DNA from: Thalassomonas viridans
Lineage (GTDB): Bacteria > Pseudomonadota > Gammaproteobacteria > Enterobacterales > Alteromonadaceae
Length of the DNA stretch: 64,000 nucleotides
Assembly: GCF_000948985.2 (NCBI RefSeq)
Contig: NZ_CP059734.1
Span: 62,001-126,000, forward strand
Reading direction: 5' to 3'
The notes beneath the pieces are model-generated. The model was not told where the DNA came from. It did not search any database and saw nothing but the letters and a program-made list of their open reading frames with translations. Within the stretch, counting starts at the first letter, position 1. Every line of letters starts with the position of its first letter. This document shows, one piece after another, positions 17,756 to 26,115 of the stretch. Made by a program: the position numbers and the translations under genes.

Positions 17756-18538
17756 TTATAGCGGATTGTTTAATAATCCTTTGATAGCATGCTCAACGTT
17801 GTCATGCTTGAGTATGGCCTCACCAACCAGTGCCGCATCAAACCCCATCTCCGTCATGACGGTAAAGTCATCGTGGCTATGCAGACCGCTTTCGGTTACT
17901 GTGATGATATCTTCAGGTATATCGCGCTTTAATTGCGCGGTATGTGCAAAGTTCGTTTTAAAGGTGTTCAGATCCCGGTTGTTGATGCCGACAATCCTGG
18001 CCCCGGCAGCCAAGGCGCGCTCGACATCTTCTTGGGTAAAGGTTTCAACCAGGGCATCCAGCCCTAAATGATGGGCTAACTGGATAAAGCGTTTTAGCTC
18101 ATCATCGGATAGGATCCTGACGATCAAGAGTACCGCAGAGGCCCCGACGATGGCGGCTTCACAGATTTGATATTCTGAAATAACGAATTCTTTATATAAG
18201 ATGGGAAGTTGAATGTGTCCGCTTGCCGCAACGTCTTTGATGTAGTTAACACCCACGCCAAAAAAGTGCTCGTCGGCAAGGATAGAAATGGCCGATGCTC
18301 CCGCACTTTGATACGAACGGGCAAGTTCGAGGGCGTTAAAGTTTTTCCTGATAACGCCTTTAGAAGGAGATTTTCTCTTGATTTCAGCAATGAGGGAGAA
18401 ACCCGGCTTGGCCAGGGCATCGCGGAAGCTGGTATGAACCGTGCTCGCTTCAGCTTCTTTGAGGATTTGCGTTAACTGGTATTGTTTTGCTTTATCCGCA
18501 ACTTCACTACGTTTATATATAACGATATTTTCTAACAT
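17756..18538 (-). CDS. trpC: Indole-3-glycerol phosphate synthase
   Basis: TrpC closes CdRP to indole-3-glycerol phosphate. Active-site segments are present: FSLIAEIKRKSPSKG near residue 50, ISILADEHFFG, LPILYKEFVISEYQICEA, IVGINNRDLNTFKTN and ITVTESGLHSHDD. The 260-residue protein is TrpC alone, not a TrpC-TrpF fusion. AAGGAAG precedes the ATG. It is the first gene of the long minus-strand operon and is followed after 83 bp by the Gfo/Idh gene. Confidence 0.95.
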   Translation of the reverse strand: MLENIVIYKRSEVADKAKQYQLTQILKEAEASTVHTSFRDALAKPGFSLIAEIKRKSPSKGVIRKNFNALELARSYQSAGASAISILADEHFFGVGVNYIKDVAASGHIQLPILYKEFVISEYQICEAAIVGASAVLLIVRILSDDELKRFIQLAHHLGLDALVETFTQEDVERALAAGARIVGINNRDLNTFKTNFAHTAQLKRDIPEDIITVTESGLHSHDDFTVMTEMGFDAALVGEAILKHDNVEHAIKGLLNNPL

Positions 18539-19194
18539 TCTTTTCTTCCTTGAAACATGGAATGTTTTTCTCCCCGTGAGCGTTATTCCGCACAGGAAAA
18601 GCTATCAAAAGGGTTACTAAATCGTCCGGCAAATAAAACTTCCTATTACTGCTGCCAGCGCTTCGTCTAACATTCCTTATATTGACGACAATTAACAATT
18701 TATTGATCACTTGTTAACTTACGGTAAACATTACCTAAAGAAAAAAAGATTTTCAAGCGGGTTTTATGATTAATATATGAAAAATTTTCATCTAAATTAA
18801 TTTGAGATGTTTACAATAAATTAACCTGGTCTACCGTTTGAAAGAAACCGGAAAAGTAAAACACCCAAGTCTCCCGAGAAGTAAGTTCTTGGGTAAAACT
18901 TGGTGGTATATCTTTATACTCGGATTATAAAGCGTAGAAAAAACAACCCCTGCAGCAAGATATGATATTAATGGCGATATATTAAAGAAAAATGACAGCC
19001 CTACAATATTCACCGGAAATTCGGTGATAACCTTGCTTTTCCCGTTCAAAACCGCCGACAGCCAATAACAAGCAATTAACAAATATAGCGCAGGAAAAGT
19101 TACTGACCTTGTGATAGATCAAGTTTTCCGGTGAAACTGTCATTAAAACACTATTTTACCATGCAGGCAGCGGTATTATTTACATGAGTTCAAG
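18539..19194. other. Leader and promoter region of the trp/sugar operon
   Basis: This 656-bp AT-rich stretch has no convincing gene. The minus-strand frame 18831-19082 has hydrophobic segments but a TTG start and no ribosome site. The short minus-strand frame over 18513-18710 contains no Trp codons, so a classical trp leader-peptide attenuator is not seen. A candidate promoter lies at 18728-18756 and a GTTAAC-centred palindrome at 18711-18721. Confidence 0.5.
18728..18756 (-). promoter_or_regulatory. Candidate sigma-70 promoter for trpC and the cluster
   Basis: On the minus strand TTGAAA (18756-18751) and TAATGT (18733-18728) are 17 bases apart, leaving a leader of about 185 nt before trpC. 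Just downstream, ACTTGTTAACTTAC (around 18709-18722) shares the GTTAAC core with the TrpR operator but matches its outer positions poorly. The -35 box is good and the -10 box is weak. Confidence 0.35.
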
Positions 19195-20310
19195 TTACAT
19201 GAGATCAAGTTGTTCGCCAACATGTCTGGCGATAGATAAACTTGCGGTGAGTCCCGGTGATTCAATACCAAATAAATTAATTAAACCGCTAACGCCATGG
19301 ATATCTTCATTTTGAATAACAAAGTCTTTAAAACTGTCCTGGCTTCCCTGGAGTTTAGGGCGAATGCCGCTATAGGCAGGTTGTAGTTTTTCCGACGACA
19401 GATTGGGAAAGTAACGTTTTATCTGCCGGATAAACTTTGGCTTGAGATTATCGGCAACAGCGTAATTGAGTTCGTCAATATACTCGGTATCCGGACCGAA
19501 CCTTAACTGCCCTCCCATATCCAGCGTGGCATGAATGCCAAGACCGACAGCATTTTGTTCCGGCACGGGATAAATCAGTTTGTCAAACGGGCTTTTACCG
19601 CTATAAGAAAAATAGTGGCCCCGGCACCAGTGCAGCCGCGGGATATGGCGGGCGGGCATACCCGAAATATTTTTCGCCACAGTTTCGCTGTGCAAACCAG
19701 CACTATTGATTAGATAGCGGCAAAATAACCGGATGCTTTCTCCCTGGCTATCCAGCGTAACAATAAAGCCTTTATCAGTTTTTTCGGCAGTTAGCATCCT
19801 GGTGCGGGCGACAAAAAAGCCATCGTTTTGCTCGACTTCAGCCAGCAGACTTTGCATATAGGTATGCACGTCAATAATGCCGGTCGAAGGTGACAGCAAA
19901 GCCGCACTCGACGATAATTCCGGATATGTTTTTTTCAGCTCGCCATGACTCTGCCAGGTGAGATCATCAACCCCGTTTGCCGTGGCTTTATCCAGAATTT
20001 GCTGCAAATATGCTTCCTCATCCGGATTTTGTGCCACCAGCAATTTGCCCGTTTGCTTAAAAGGAATGTTCCGTTGCCGGCAATAATCATACAAGGCATG
20101 TTTTCCGTCGACGCAAAATTGCGCTTTAAGGCTATTTTGGGGGTAATAGATACCGGCATGGATCACTTCGCTGTTGCGGCTGCTGGTTTCTTCACCAAAG
20201 GCGGCATTTTTGTCAATGATAAGTACATTGGCCTGTTTTTTAGAAAGTTGTGCCGCAACCGCTAAGCCAACGACGCCAGCGCCAATGACAATTGTATCAA
20301 CCGTATCCAT
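19195..20310 (-). CDS. FAD-dependent oxidoreductase, L-2-hydroxyglutarate oxidase-like
   Basis: The N-terminus holds the FAD-binding DTIVIGAGVVGLAVAAQLSK. It continues with GEETSSRNSEVIHAGIYYPQ, typical of the LhgO/L2HGDH group of DAO-fold enzymes, and ends GIESPGLTASLSIARHVGEQ. These enzymes oxidise L-2-hydroxyglutarate or related 2-hydroxy acids. The ATG at 20310 follows AGGAAA and removes 15 unlikely residues; length is 371. It is on the same strand as the trp/sugar operon but separated by 656 bp, so it is probably independent. Confidence 0.88.
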   Translation of the reverse strand: MDTVDTIVIGAGVVGLAVAAQLSKKQANVLIIDKNAAFGEETSSRNSEVIHAGIYYPQNSLKAQFCVDGKHALYDYCRQRNIPFKQTGKLLVAQNPDEEAYLQQILDKATANGVDDLTWQSHGELKKTYPELSSSAALLSPSTGIIDVHTYMQSLLAEVEQNDGFFVARTRMLTAEKTDKGFIVTLDSQGESIRLFCRYLINSAGLHSETVAKNISGMPARHIPRLHWCRGHYFSYSGKSPFDKLIYPVPEQNAVGLGIHATLDMGGQLRFGPDTEYIDELNYAVADNLKPKFIRQIKRYFPNLSSEKLQPAYSGIRPKLQGSQDSFKDFVIQNEDIHGVSGLINLFGIESPGLTASLSIARHVGEQLDLM

Positions 20311-21092
20311 TCCATGGTTTCCTGTAAAAGTGGGCTGTTCATCATTAAACAGCAATCAAGGTAAGGCTGTATTATTGATGATGAGCAATTTTATTGAAGA
20401 TAATTTTGGCAATATCTTAAACCTGATCTCAACGGCTTCACAATAAAAAGTTAGCCGGACAAGTCTAAAACTTGGGGAACATAAAAAACATTTCTCTCTT
20501 GTCCGCCTTTATTCCCGGGGCCCGTATCTACACCAGGCCCTTTCCATCGCTGTAAAAATATCAAAAACCAATCGCGGCAGGCAAACAGCCCGCCTTAGCC
20601 CCGGAGCCATTCGCCCGGCATTAAATTAGACAGGTTTGCCGTCCACATGGTCTTAAAAACAACGCCGCCGGCAAAACTTACAAAAGGCAAAGCGCTATAC
20701 TGGCGACGTATTCCTGGGATGCTCCCTCTTTTGTCTCAAGCAGCTCAGCCGTCATAAGCAAGATGGCGTAGAGCTGGCCGGTTCCAAAGAGCGGGTTTTT
20801 GCCATAGGCCCCGGACTGCGCTACCACCATCAGGGGTTTACGTTAAGGGCCAATGCCTATCTCGAATCGGCGGCACTGAACCGGCCTGAAGGTCACAGGT
20901 TTTTTCAATAGCCCTGCTGGCCTCCAAGGCTGGTTATGAGCTTTAGCCAGCACTATTTCAGATAAGATAACTTTTCCTCACAATTTTATTTGTAACCTTT
21001 TTTCGGCAGTTGTTACTTACCCTCGGTAATAAAAATGACTCTTTTAGAAGTTTTATAAAAAGAGCAATAAACAAAAAGGGAAAAAACGTCTC
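20311..21092. other. Gene-poor stretch with decayed sequence
   Basis: No intact gene was seen in these 782 bp. The middle (about 20640-20911) looks like eroded coding sequence of higher GC, described separately. The last 170 bp are AT-rich and probably hold the promoter of the chaperone-effector pair, though I could not pick a convincing -35/-10 set. Confidence 0.5.
20702..20911 (+). pseudogene. Remnant of an outer-membrane transporter-like gene
   Basis: Frame 20753-20911 reads HKQDGVELAGSKERVFAIGP, then GLRYHHQGFTLRANAYLESA, then ALNRPEGHRFFQ and a stop. This resembles the C-terminal strands of Phenol_MetA_deg-type outer-membrane proteins (GP-G-Y and NRPEG pattern). Upstream the similarity is spread over several frames with stops, and no start codon or N-terminal part remains. 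The assignment rests on pattern memory only. Confidence 0.35.
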
Positions 21093-21560
21093 ATGGCATA
21101 TGAAAAACATCAACTTCAATATTGGCTTAATGAACTCGGCTCGGCATTTGGCGCTCAGTTTACTTTAAATGATAAAGGCCGTTGTACCTTACAGGTAGAC
21201 AACAACACCTCACTTGCTTTGTTAACCGATGAGAACAACAAAGCTTATTCGATAACCTGCCACTTAATGGATTTACAGGAATTAAACCGTGAGCAAGTGT
21301 TCAGCCAGGCCCTATCGCTGAATTTAAACCAAATTGAAACTAGCGGCGCCGCAATCGCCCTGGATCAAAAGCACAATGCGCTCATGCTTTGTTATACCGC
21401 CGATGTTGACAGAACTGAGTATCAGGATTTTAAAAATACCTTAGATAACTTTGTCGATAAGGCTGAGCAATTAATACAGACACTAAATGTCAGCCCGAAT
21501 ACAACCGGAACCAATACATCCGCTGCGCCCGATGCCTTGTTTGGCATGCTGAGAATTTAG
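21093..21560 (+). CDS. CesT-like type III secretion chaperone
   Basis: The 155-residue acidic protein has the Tir-chaperone (CesT) pattern: an N-terminal helix (HQLQYWLNELGSAFGAQF), beta-strands around GRCTLQVDNNTSLALLTDEN, a middle helix (NREQVFSQALSLNLNQIETS), and LMLCYTADVDRTEYQDFKNT with a final helix. Such dimers bind the N-terminal region of one effector and deliver it to the type III ATPase. No secretion apparatus gene is in the window, so this is an orphan chaperone-effector pair. The next gene, 58 bp on, is its likely client. GC is lower than in the surrounding genes. Confidence 0.8.
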   Translation: MAYEKHQLQYWLNELGSAFGAQFTLNDKGRCTLQVDNNTSLALLTDENNKAYSITCHLMDLQELNREQVFSQALSLNLNQIETSGAAIALDQKHNALMLCYTADVDRTEYQDFKNTLDNFVDKAEQLIQTLNVSPNTTGTNTSAAPDALFGMLRI

Positions 21561-21618
21561 CTTTGTATTCGAATCAAGACAGTAAAACAATAAAATAACA
21601 TTAACGAGGTAAATAAGG

Positions 21619-22722
21619 ATGGCTGAAGTAGCACCAAGTAAAGGTTCATATAGCATAGAATTTTTTAATAGAGTAACGAACCAAAAAGATACCCTTGGGG
21701 GAATGGAAGAAGCGGTCGCCACCAGAAGGTTCGAACAAATGAAGACCGAATCTGACAAATACGCTGATGTAGTGTTAATTGCCCCCCGATCTATGATGTC
21801 GCCTTCCGAAGTTCCCCATAGTTATTCAGCAAGTCATGCCGATGCTCTTGATGTTTCCGATGAAGAAATAGCAGAAGATACTTGGAAAGCAGATATGAAG
21901 GAGTCATTAACTGAACTTAAGAGCAAACTTGATGAAATTGATTTAGGAAAATCTAAAGGAAAATCAAAATTTAAGCCCGTAGCTGATAATGTGAAAGCGT
22001 TAATAGATGTTGCGTTAAGGCATGCTTCCTCCTCTTCATCCAGCAAAGCAGATCTTGGAGCGGCTTGTCTGGCGCTTCAACAAGAAATAGATAAACTTGT
22101 CATTGGTAAAGCATCGGAAAGCAAAAGCACCTTTAAGGCGCATTGCGATGAGTTCGTCAAATCATCGCAACCAATGAGCCGGGGAAGTATAGCTTCTAGA
22201 GAAATTAAATATAATGACGATGATCCTTTTGGCGGACTTTATACCGCTCTTAAAGAAAACTATTTTCATGCTAACAGGGAAGAGGCGTTAGCAAAGGCGC
22301 AGGAGATATATACAAATTTCCGGGAACACGCAACTAAAGATGATTCATATCTTATTTTTGGCGGCTCAACAGCTTTATGTGCCTTAGGGTACGAAGTTGG
22401 TCCTGGTGATTTCGATGTATATACTAATGATACCAAGGGCTTACAAGCGGCTTTAAGAAGCTCAGGGTACGGAGATGAAATTAAATTAAGTCAAAGTAAA
22501 AGGTTTGCTATTGGTGAAGACGGCGTTCCTTCATTAGAATTGCCAGGGGCGATGATATCAGCTAAAGAAAGTGCCCTAAAAAGAAGCTCTGGCGGTCCTG
22601 AGAGCAATCCGGTAGAAGCAAGTGGCATTATGGTTGTCTCACCTGAATATTTGCTTCAACAGTATCAGGCACATCCAAGGTCAAAAGATGAAGGAAAAAT
22701 AGATTTTCTGAAGGGTCTGTAA
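21619..22722 (+). CDS. Putative type III effector with nucleotidyltransferase domain
   Basis: No known effector family is recognised. The first ~200 residues are polar and Ser/Lys-rich with helices, as expected of a secretion and chaperone-binding region. From about residue 240 the sequence fits the nucleotidyltransferase fold: FGGSTALCALGYEVGPGDFDVY holds G248-G249-S250 followed by D264-x-D266 (hG[GS]...DhDh). A third acid may be E307 in PSLELPG, and RSKDEGKIDFLKGL near the end is like the R-KD-D segment of MNT/AbiEii-type proteins. Position next to a CesT-like chaperone suggests an injected nucleotidyltransferase. An unsecreted toxin is the alternative. Confidence 0.62.
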   Translation: MAEVAPSKGSYSIEFFNRVTNQKDTLGGMEEAVATRRFEQMKTESDKYADVVLIAPRSMMSPSEVPHSYSASHADALDVSDEEIAEDTWKADMKESLTELKSKLDEIDLGKSKGKSKFKPVADNVKALIDVALRHASSSSSSKADLGAACLALQQEIDKLVIGKASESKSTFKAHCDEFVKSSQPMSRGSIASREIKYNDDDPFGGLYTALKENYFHANREEALAKAQEIYTNFREHATKDDSYLIFGGSTALCALGYEVGPGDFDVYTNDTKGLQAALRSSGYGDEIKLSQSKRFAIGEDGVPSLELPGAMISAKESALKRSSGGPESNPVEASGIMVVSPEYLLQQYQAHPRSKDEGKIDFLKGL

Positions 22723-22990
22723 TAAATTTTGAGTTCATCTGAGCTTGATAACTTAGAGACAGTTAGAATAATTATGGCAGGTGTTGAAGAAGTTTAAGGC
22801 AATGTAATTAAATTGTTTTATTTCACAGTCATGAGGGGCAGACATAAAGCCGGTAATAGCCGTTTTCGGGGGATAACCTTGTCAAACGCGTCTGACATTT
22901 ACTGCAGAGCAGACAGATTTTTATCAGGCCTGCGCTTGCTTAAGGCTCTGCTGTTGCCGTTTAGCGTAGTTGTTGGCGGAGCACAGTACT

Positions 22991-23380
22991 TTAGCTGGGC
23001 GGCGAAATGGCCGCCTGCATATCAGTATTTGTCTGCCCCCGGCAACACGTCTTTTCAGCCAGTGTATTACTGGCTTCTTCTATCTGCTCATTAAGACCCC
23101 TGAACAGGTTGAGTAGCTTATGATAATCATCATTGAGCCGCCTGGCCTGTTCGTTTATTTCTGAGAGCGAATTGCTTAACCGGTTTACCTCATCACGCAG
23201 GTTATTCCTGGGCTCTAGCTGTGCTGCCGGTTCAGTGTTTATGGTTATGGCACTGATTTCATTCGGAGTTTTGGCTAAGCCGCAGCTTGCAGACAGGCTA
23301 AGGCAGGCAATAAATACAAAGTATTTTATGGAAAATAACAGATGTGTCGACCAATAGCGGCGGCAGTATACGTGATGCAT
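22991..23380 (-). CDS. Small exported coiled-coil protein of unknown function
   Basis: The 129 residues start with a short polar stretch and a hydrophobic segment (LLFSIKYFVFIACLSLSASC) that looks like a Sec signal with a weak lipobox (LSASC). The mature part is helical with heptad character (LRDEVNRLSNSLSEINEQAR, RLNDDYHKLLNLFRGLNEQI). A purine-rich GGGAGGGGAG abuts the ATG. It stands alone between the effector gene and a plus-strand ABC transporter. No family is recognised. The plus-strand frame over 22813-23094 is a shadow. Confidence 0.55.
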   Translation of the reverse strand: MHHVYCRRYWSTHLLFSIKYFVFIACLSLSASCGLAKTPNEISAITINTEPAAQLEPRNNLRDEVNRLSNSLSEINEQARRLNDDYHKLLNLFRGLNEQIEEASNTLAEKTCCRGQTNTDMQAAISPPS

Positions 23381-23645
23381 CTCCCCTCCCTCAATATGAC
23401 TAAGCTCAGCCTGAAGGTGTTGCTACTGCCCGGCTATTGTACCGCTTGAGCATAGGTCACTTATGAATAAGTTGTTATTTTTAAGATACTTACCAGAGCT
23501 TAGTACAGATAGAACAAAAATCAAAAAACAAAGCGAAAAGCCCGGTGCTAATGCGGAATGAATAACTATTTCATCGATTATGCTGGTCATTTAGGCAAGA
23601 AATCGTATAAGTTAGTAGTTATCTATTTGAAAACGGAGCGAAATT

Positions 23646-24572
23646 TTGCAGCCGATAATTCAAGTCAGCCGGTTGAACAAAGTCTATAAAGGCGGTTTTC
23701 AGGCGCTGGACAATATTAACCTGGAGATAGAGCCGGCGGAGATTTTGGCGCTGCTCGGTCCCAACGGCGCCGGTAAAACCACTTTGATCAGCACCATTTG
23801 CGGCATTATCGACCCTAGCTCGGGCAGTATTACCGTGGACGGGCGCGACATTATCTCCGGTTACCGCCATACCCGGGAAATGATCGGCCTGGTGCCGCAG
23901 GAACTGACCACAGATGCCTTTGAAACCGTCTGGGATACCGTAAGTTTCAGCCGCGGCCTGTTCGGTAAAAAGCCCGATCCGGAATATATTGAAAAAATCC
24001 TCAAAGACCTGTCTTTGTGGGAGAAAAAAGACAATAAAATGATGGAACTCTCCGGCGGCATGAAACGTCGGGTATTGATCGCCAAGGCCCTGTCGCACGA
24101 GCCGAAAATTTTGTTTCTGGACGAGCCGACAGCCGGGGTCGATGTCGAACTACGCCAGGATATGTGGCAGCTGGTAAAGCGGCTGCGTGAGAGCGGCGTT
24201 ACCATCATCCTGACCACCCATTACATTGAAGAAGCCGAAGCGATTGCCGACCGCATCGGGGTGATCAAAAACGGCCAGTTGATTTTGGTAGAAGAGAAAG
24301 TGGCCCTGATGTCTAAACTGGGCAAAAAACAGTTGCAGCTGGAATTAAAACAAAGCTTAACCACCGTGCCGCTTGAGCTGAATGCTTTTGAACTATGCCT
24401 TAAAGACAACGGCAGGCGACTGGTCTATACCTATGACGCCACGTTAGAGCATACAGGTATTGCTGCCCTGATGCAGAAATTGTCGGATGCCGGCATTCAA
24501 TTTAAAGATCTAAAAACCGATCAAAGTTCCCTGGAAGATATTTTTGTGTCGTTAGTGAAGGAGGCCAAATGA
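23646..24572 (+). CDS. ABC transporter ATP-binding protein (YadG/DrrA type)
   Basis: The 308 residues contain Walker A ([13 protein letters not shown]), Q-loop (LVPQELTTD), signature ([20 protein letters not shown]), Walker B ([12 protein letters not shown]) and the switch His ([15 protein letters not shown]). It has the C-terminal extension of the DrrA/CcmA group, which powers ABC-2 exporters. The start is TTG at 23646, seven bases after CGGAG; no ATG is better placed. It is coupled to the permease by a 4-bp ATGA overlap. Confidence 0.93.
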   Translation: MQPIIQVSRLNKVYKGGFQALDNINLEIEPAEILALLGPNGAGKTTLISTICGIIDPSSGSITVDGRDIISGYRHTREMIGLVPQELTTDAFETVWDTVSFSRGLFGKKPDPEYIEKILKDLSLWEKKDNKMMELSGGMKRRVLIAKALSHEPKILFLDEPTAGVDVELRQDMWQLVKRLRESGVTIILTTHYIEEAEAIADRIGVIKNGQLILVEEKVALMSKLGKKQLQLELKQSLTTVPLELNAFELCLKDNGRRLVYTYDATLEHTGIAALMQKLSDAGIQFKDLKTDQSSLEDIFVSLVKEAK

Positions 24573-25330
24573 ACCGATATGCCGTAGCCGCCATTTATAA
24601 ATTTGAAATGGCCAGAACCAAACGCACTATTTTTCAAAGCATCCTGTCGCCGGTAATTTCCACCTCGTTGTATTTTATCGTGTTTGGCGCGGCGATTGGC
24701 TCGCGCATCACGGAAATTGACGGCGTCAGTTACGGCGCTTTTATCGTACCGGGTTTGATCATGTTGTCCCTGTTAACCCAGAGTATCGCCAATGCCTCGT
24801 TTGGTATTTACTTCCCCAAGTTCACCGGCACTATCTACGAGCTGCTTTCCGCCCCGGTGTCTTATTTTGAAGTGGTGCTTGGGTATGTCGGGGCTGCCGC
24901 CACTAAATCCTTGCTGTTGTGCTTCCTTATTCTTGCCACCGCAGGTTTTTTTGTACCGCTGGAGATCGCCCACCCCTTCTGGATGTTGCTGTTCCTGTTT
25001 CTTACGGCAATCAGCTTTTGCCTGTTCGGCTTTATTATCGGCATCTGGGCGGATAATTTTGAGAAGTTGCAGATTATTCCGCTGCTGATTATCACGCCGC
25101 TGGTTTTTCTTGGCGGCACCTTTTATTCGGTGAACATGCTGCCGCCGTTCTGGCAAACCGTTACTATGTTTAATCCGGTGTTTTATCTGATCAGCGGCTT
25201 TCGCTGGAGCTTTAATGAAATTGCCGATGTCAGCGTGATGCTCAGCCTGGGGGTGATCAGCGGGTTTTTAGCCCTGTGCCTGTTAACTGTGTGGTGGATT
25301 TTTAAAACCGGTTATCATATCAAGCAATAA
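24569..25330 (+). CDS. ABC-2 type transporter permease (YadH-like)
   Basis: A 253-residue membrane protein with about six transmembrane helices. The ABC-2 signature region is visible ([20 protein letters not shown], then [20 protein letters not shown]). It resembles YadH, whose substrate is not established. The gene overlaps the ATPase gene by 4 bp, so the two form one exporter. There is no obvious substrate clue from neighbours. Confidence 0.92.
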   Translation: MNRYAVAAIYKFEMARTKRTIFQSILSPVISTSLYFIVFGAAIGSRITEIDGVSYGAFIVPGLIMLSLLTQSIANASFGIYFPKFTGTIYELLSAPVSYFEVVLGYVGAAATKSLLLCFLILATAGFFVPLEIAHPFWMLLFLFLTAISFCLFGFIIGIWADNFEKLQIIPLLIITPLVFLGGTFYSVNMLPPFWQTVTMFNPVFYLISGFRWSFNEIADVSVMLSLGVISGFLALCLLTVWWIFKTGYHIKQ

Positions 25331-25364
25331 CGGCCGAAGCCTGTAAGCCAGGAAAATTAAGATA

Positions 25365-25403
25365 TTGCCATGGGCGTTATTCTAGGAGTAAAACCCATGG
25401 CAA
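25365..25403. terminator. Perfect inverted repeat between convergent genes
   Basis: TTGCCATGGG (25365-25374) pairs exactly with CCCATGGCAA (25394-25403) over a 19-base loop, between the ABC permease (plus) and the YbaK-like gene (minus). No long T run follows, so it may be a weak bidirectional terminator or mRNA end-stabilising hairpin. Confidence 0.45.
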
Positions 25404-25426
25404 ACTTAAAACGGCTAGCGATTGTT

Positions 25427-25948
25427 TTACATCGACCAATCCCTGCCGGTTCTCTCCCATATCCTGGGAGCACCAAGATTAGCGCCCCTGATATTACCGT
25501 GATTCATTTTCGCCACTAAATGGGCATAGTCGTGATGCTCAAGTTTCAGCAGGTTTTTATGATCGCCGCATTCAATATAAACGTCTTCTGCTTCCAGCAG
25601 GCTGTCATCCACCAGCATTTTCATGCGGTAAGGGTTGCCCATTGCCGGAATCGCCCCTACGGCGCAGTCGGGAAATAAATCCAGCAACTTCTCTTCGCTT
25701 ACCAACCTGTAGTGGTGGCCGGTGAGGTTATAAACTTCGTTTAACGACAAACGGCTGTTTGCCGGCAGGGAAGCCATCAGGTACTCCCCGTTGTCGCTTT
25801 CCAAAATAACCGCCTTGCTGACTTTCGATGCCGGCAAATGGGCTGCCCTGGAAGAATCTAATGCGGTTACCGTAGTACGGTGCTTGATGAAGTCATAGTG
25901 GGTGTTGTTCTTATCCAAGTATTCCTTCAGTGTGATTGCAATGGCCAT
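25427..25948 (-). CDS. YbaK/ProX-like aminoacyl-tRNA deacylase
   Basis: The 173 residues match the YbaK/EbsC/ProX editing domain: YDFIKHRTTVTALDSSRAAH, SKVSKAVILESDNGEYLMAS (with the conserved Lys), FPDCAVGAIPAMGNPYRMKM and EDVYIECGDHKNLLKLEHHD. Such proteins hydrolyse mischarged tRNA in trans (for example Cys- or Ala-tRNAPro). It is monocistronic by position, convergent with the ABC exporter genes. Confidence 0.86.
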   Translation of the reverse strand: MAIAITLKEYLDKNNTHYDFIKHRTTVTALDSSRAAHLPASKVSKAVILESDNGEYLMASLPANSRLSLNEVYNLTGHHYRLVSEEKLLDLFPDCAVGAIPAMGNPYRMKMLVDDSLLEAEDVYIECGDHKNLLKLEHHDYAHLVAKMNHGNIRGANLGAPRIWERTGRDWSM

Positions 25949-26063
25949 GATTGCCTCCTAAAAAAATAACAGGACACACGATAAGCTTAGCAGCTCGGGG
26001 CCATTTCAAGCAGCAAACCGGCGGGATTTGCATTCTACAATTTGCCGTATTAAGGGAGGGGGA

Positions 26064-26091
26064 TCACCTCAGAAAACCGTATCTGAGGTGA
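26064..26091. terminator. Ten-base perfect hairpin downstream of the flavin oxidoreductase gene
   Basis: TCACCTCAGA (26064-26073) and TCTGAGGTGA (26082-26091) with an 8-base loop lie 24 bp after the stop of the minus-strand oxidoreductase gene. No T run follows, so intrinsic termination is possible but not certain. Confidence 0.45.
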
Positions 26092-26115
26092 CTATTAAGT
26101 AGAACCAGAATCAGG

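Noticed and set aside
18513..18710. Possible trp leader peptide before trpC
   Set aside because: The frame contains no tryptophan codons and overlaps the trpC start. No attenuator-type alternative hairpins were seen.
18831..19082. Hydrophobic 83-residue minus-strand frame upstream of trpC
   Set aside because: It starts with TTG, has no ribosome site and lies in AT-rich leader sequence. Hydrophobic text is expected by chance there.
22813..23094. Plus-strand 93-residue frame after the effector gene
   Set aside because: It overlaps the minus-strand exported coiled-coil gene, which has a signal peptide and a purine-rich start site. The composition looks random.
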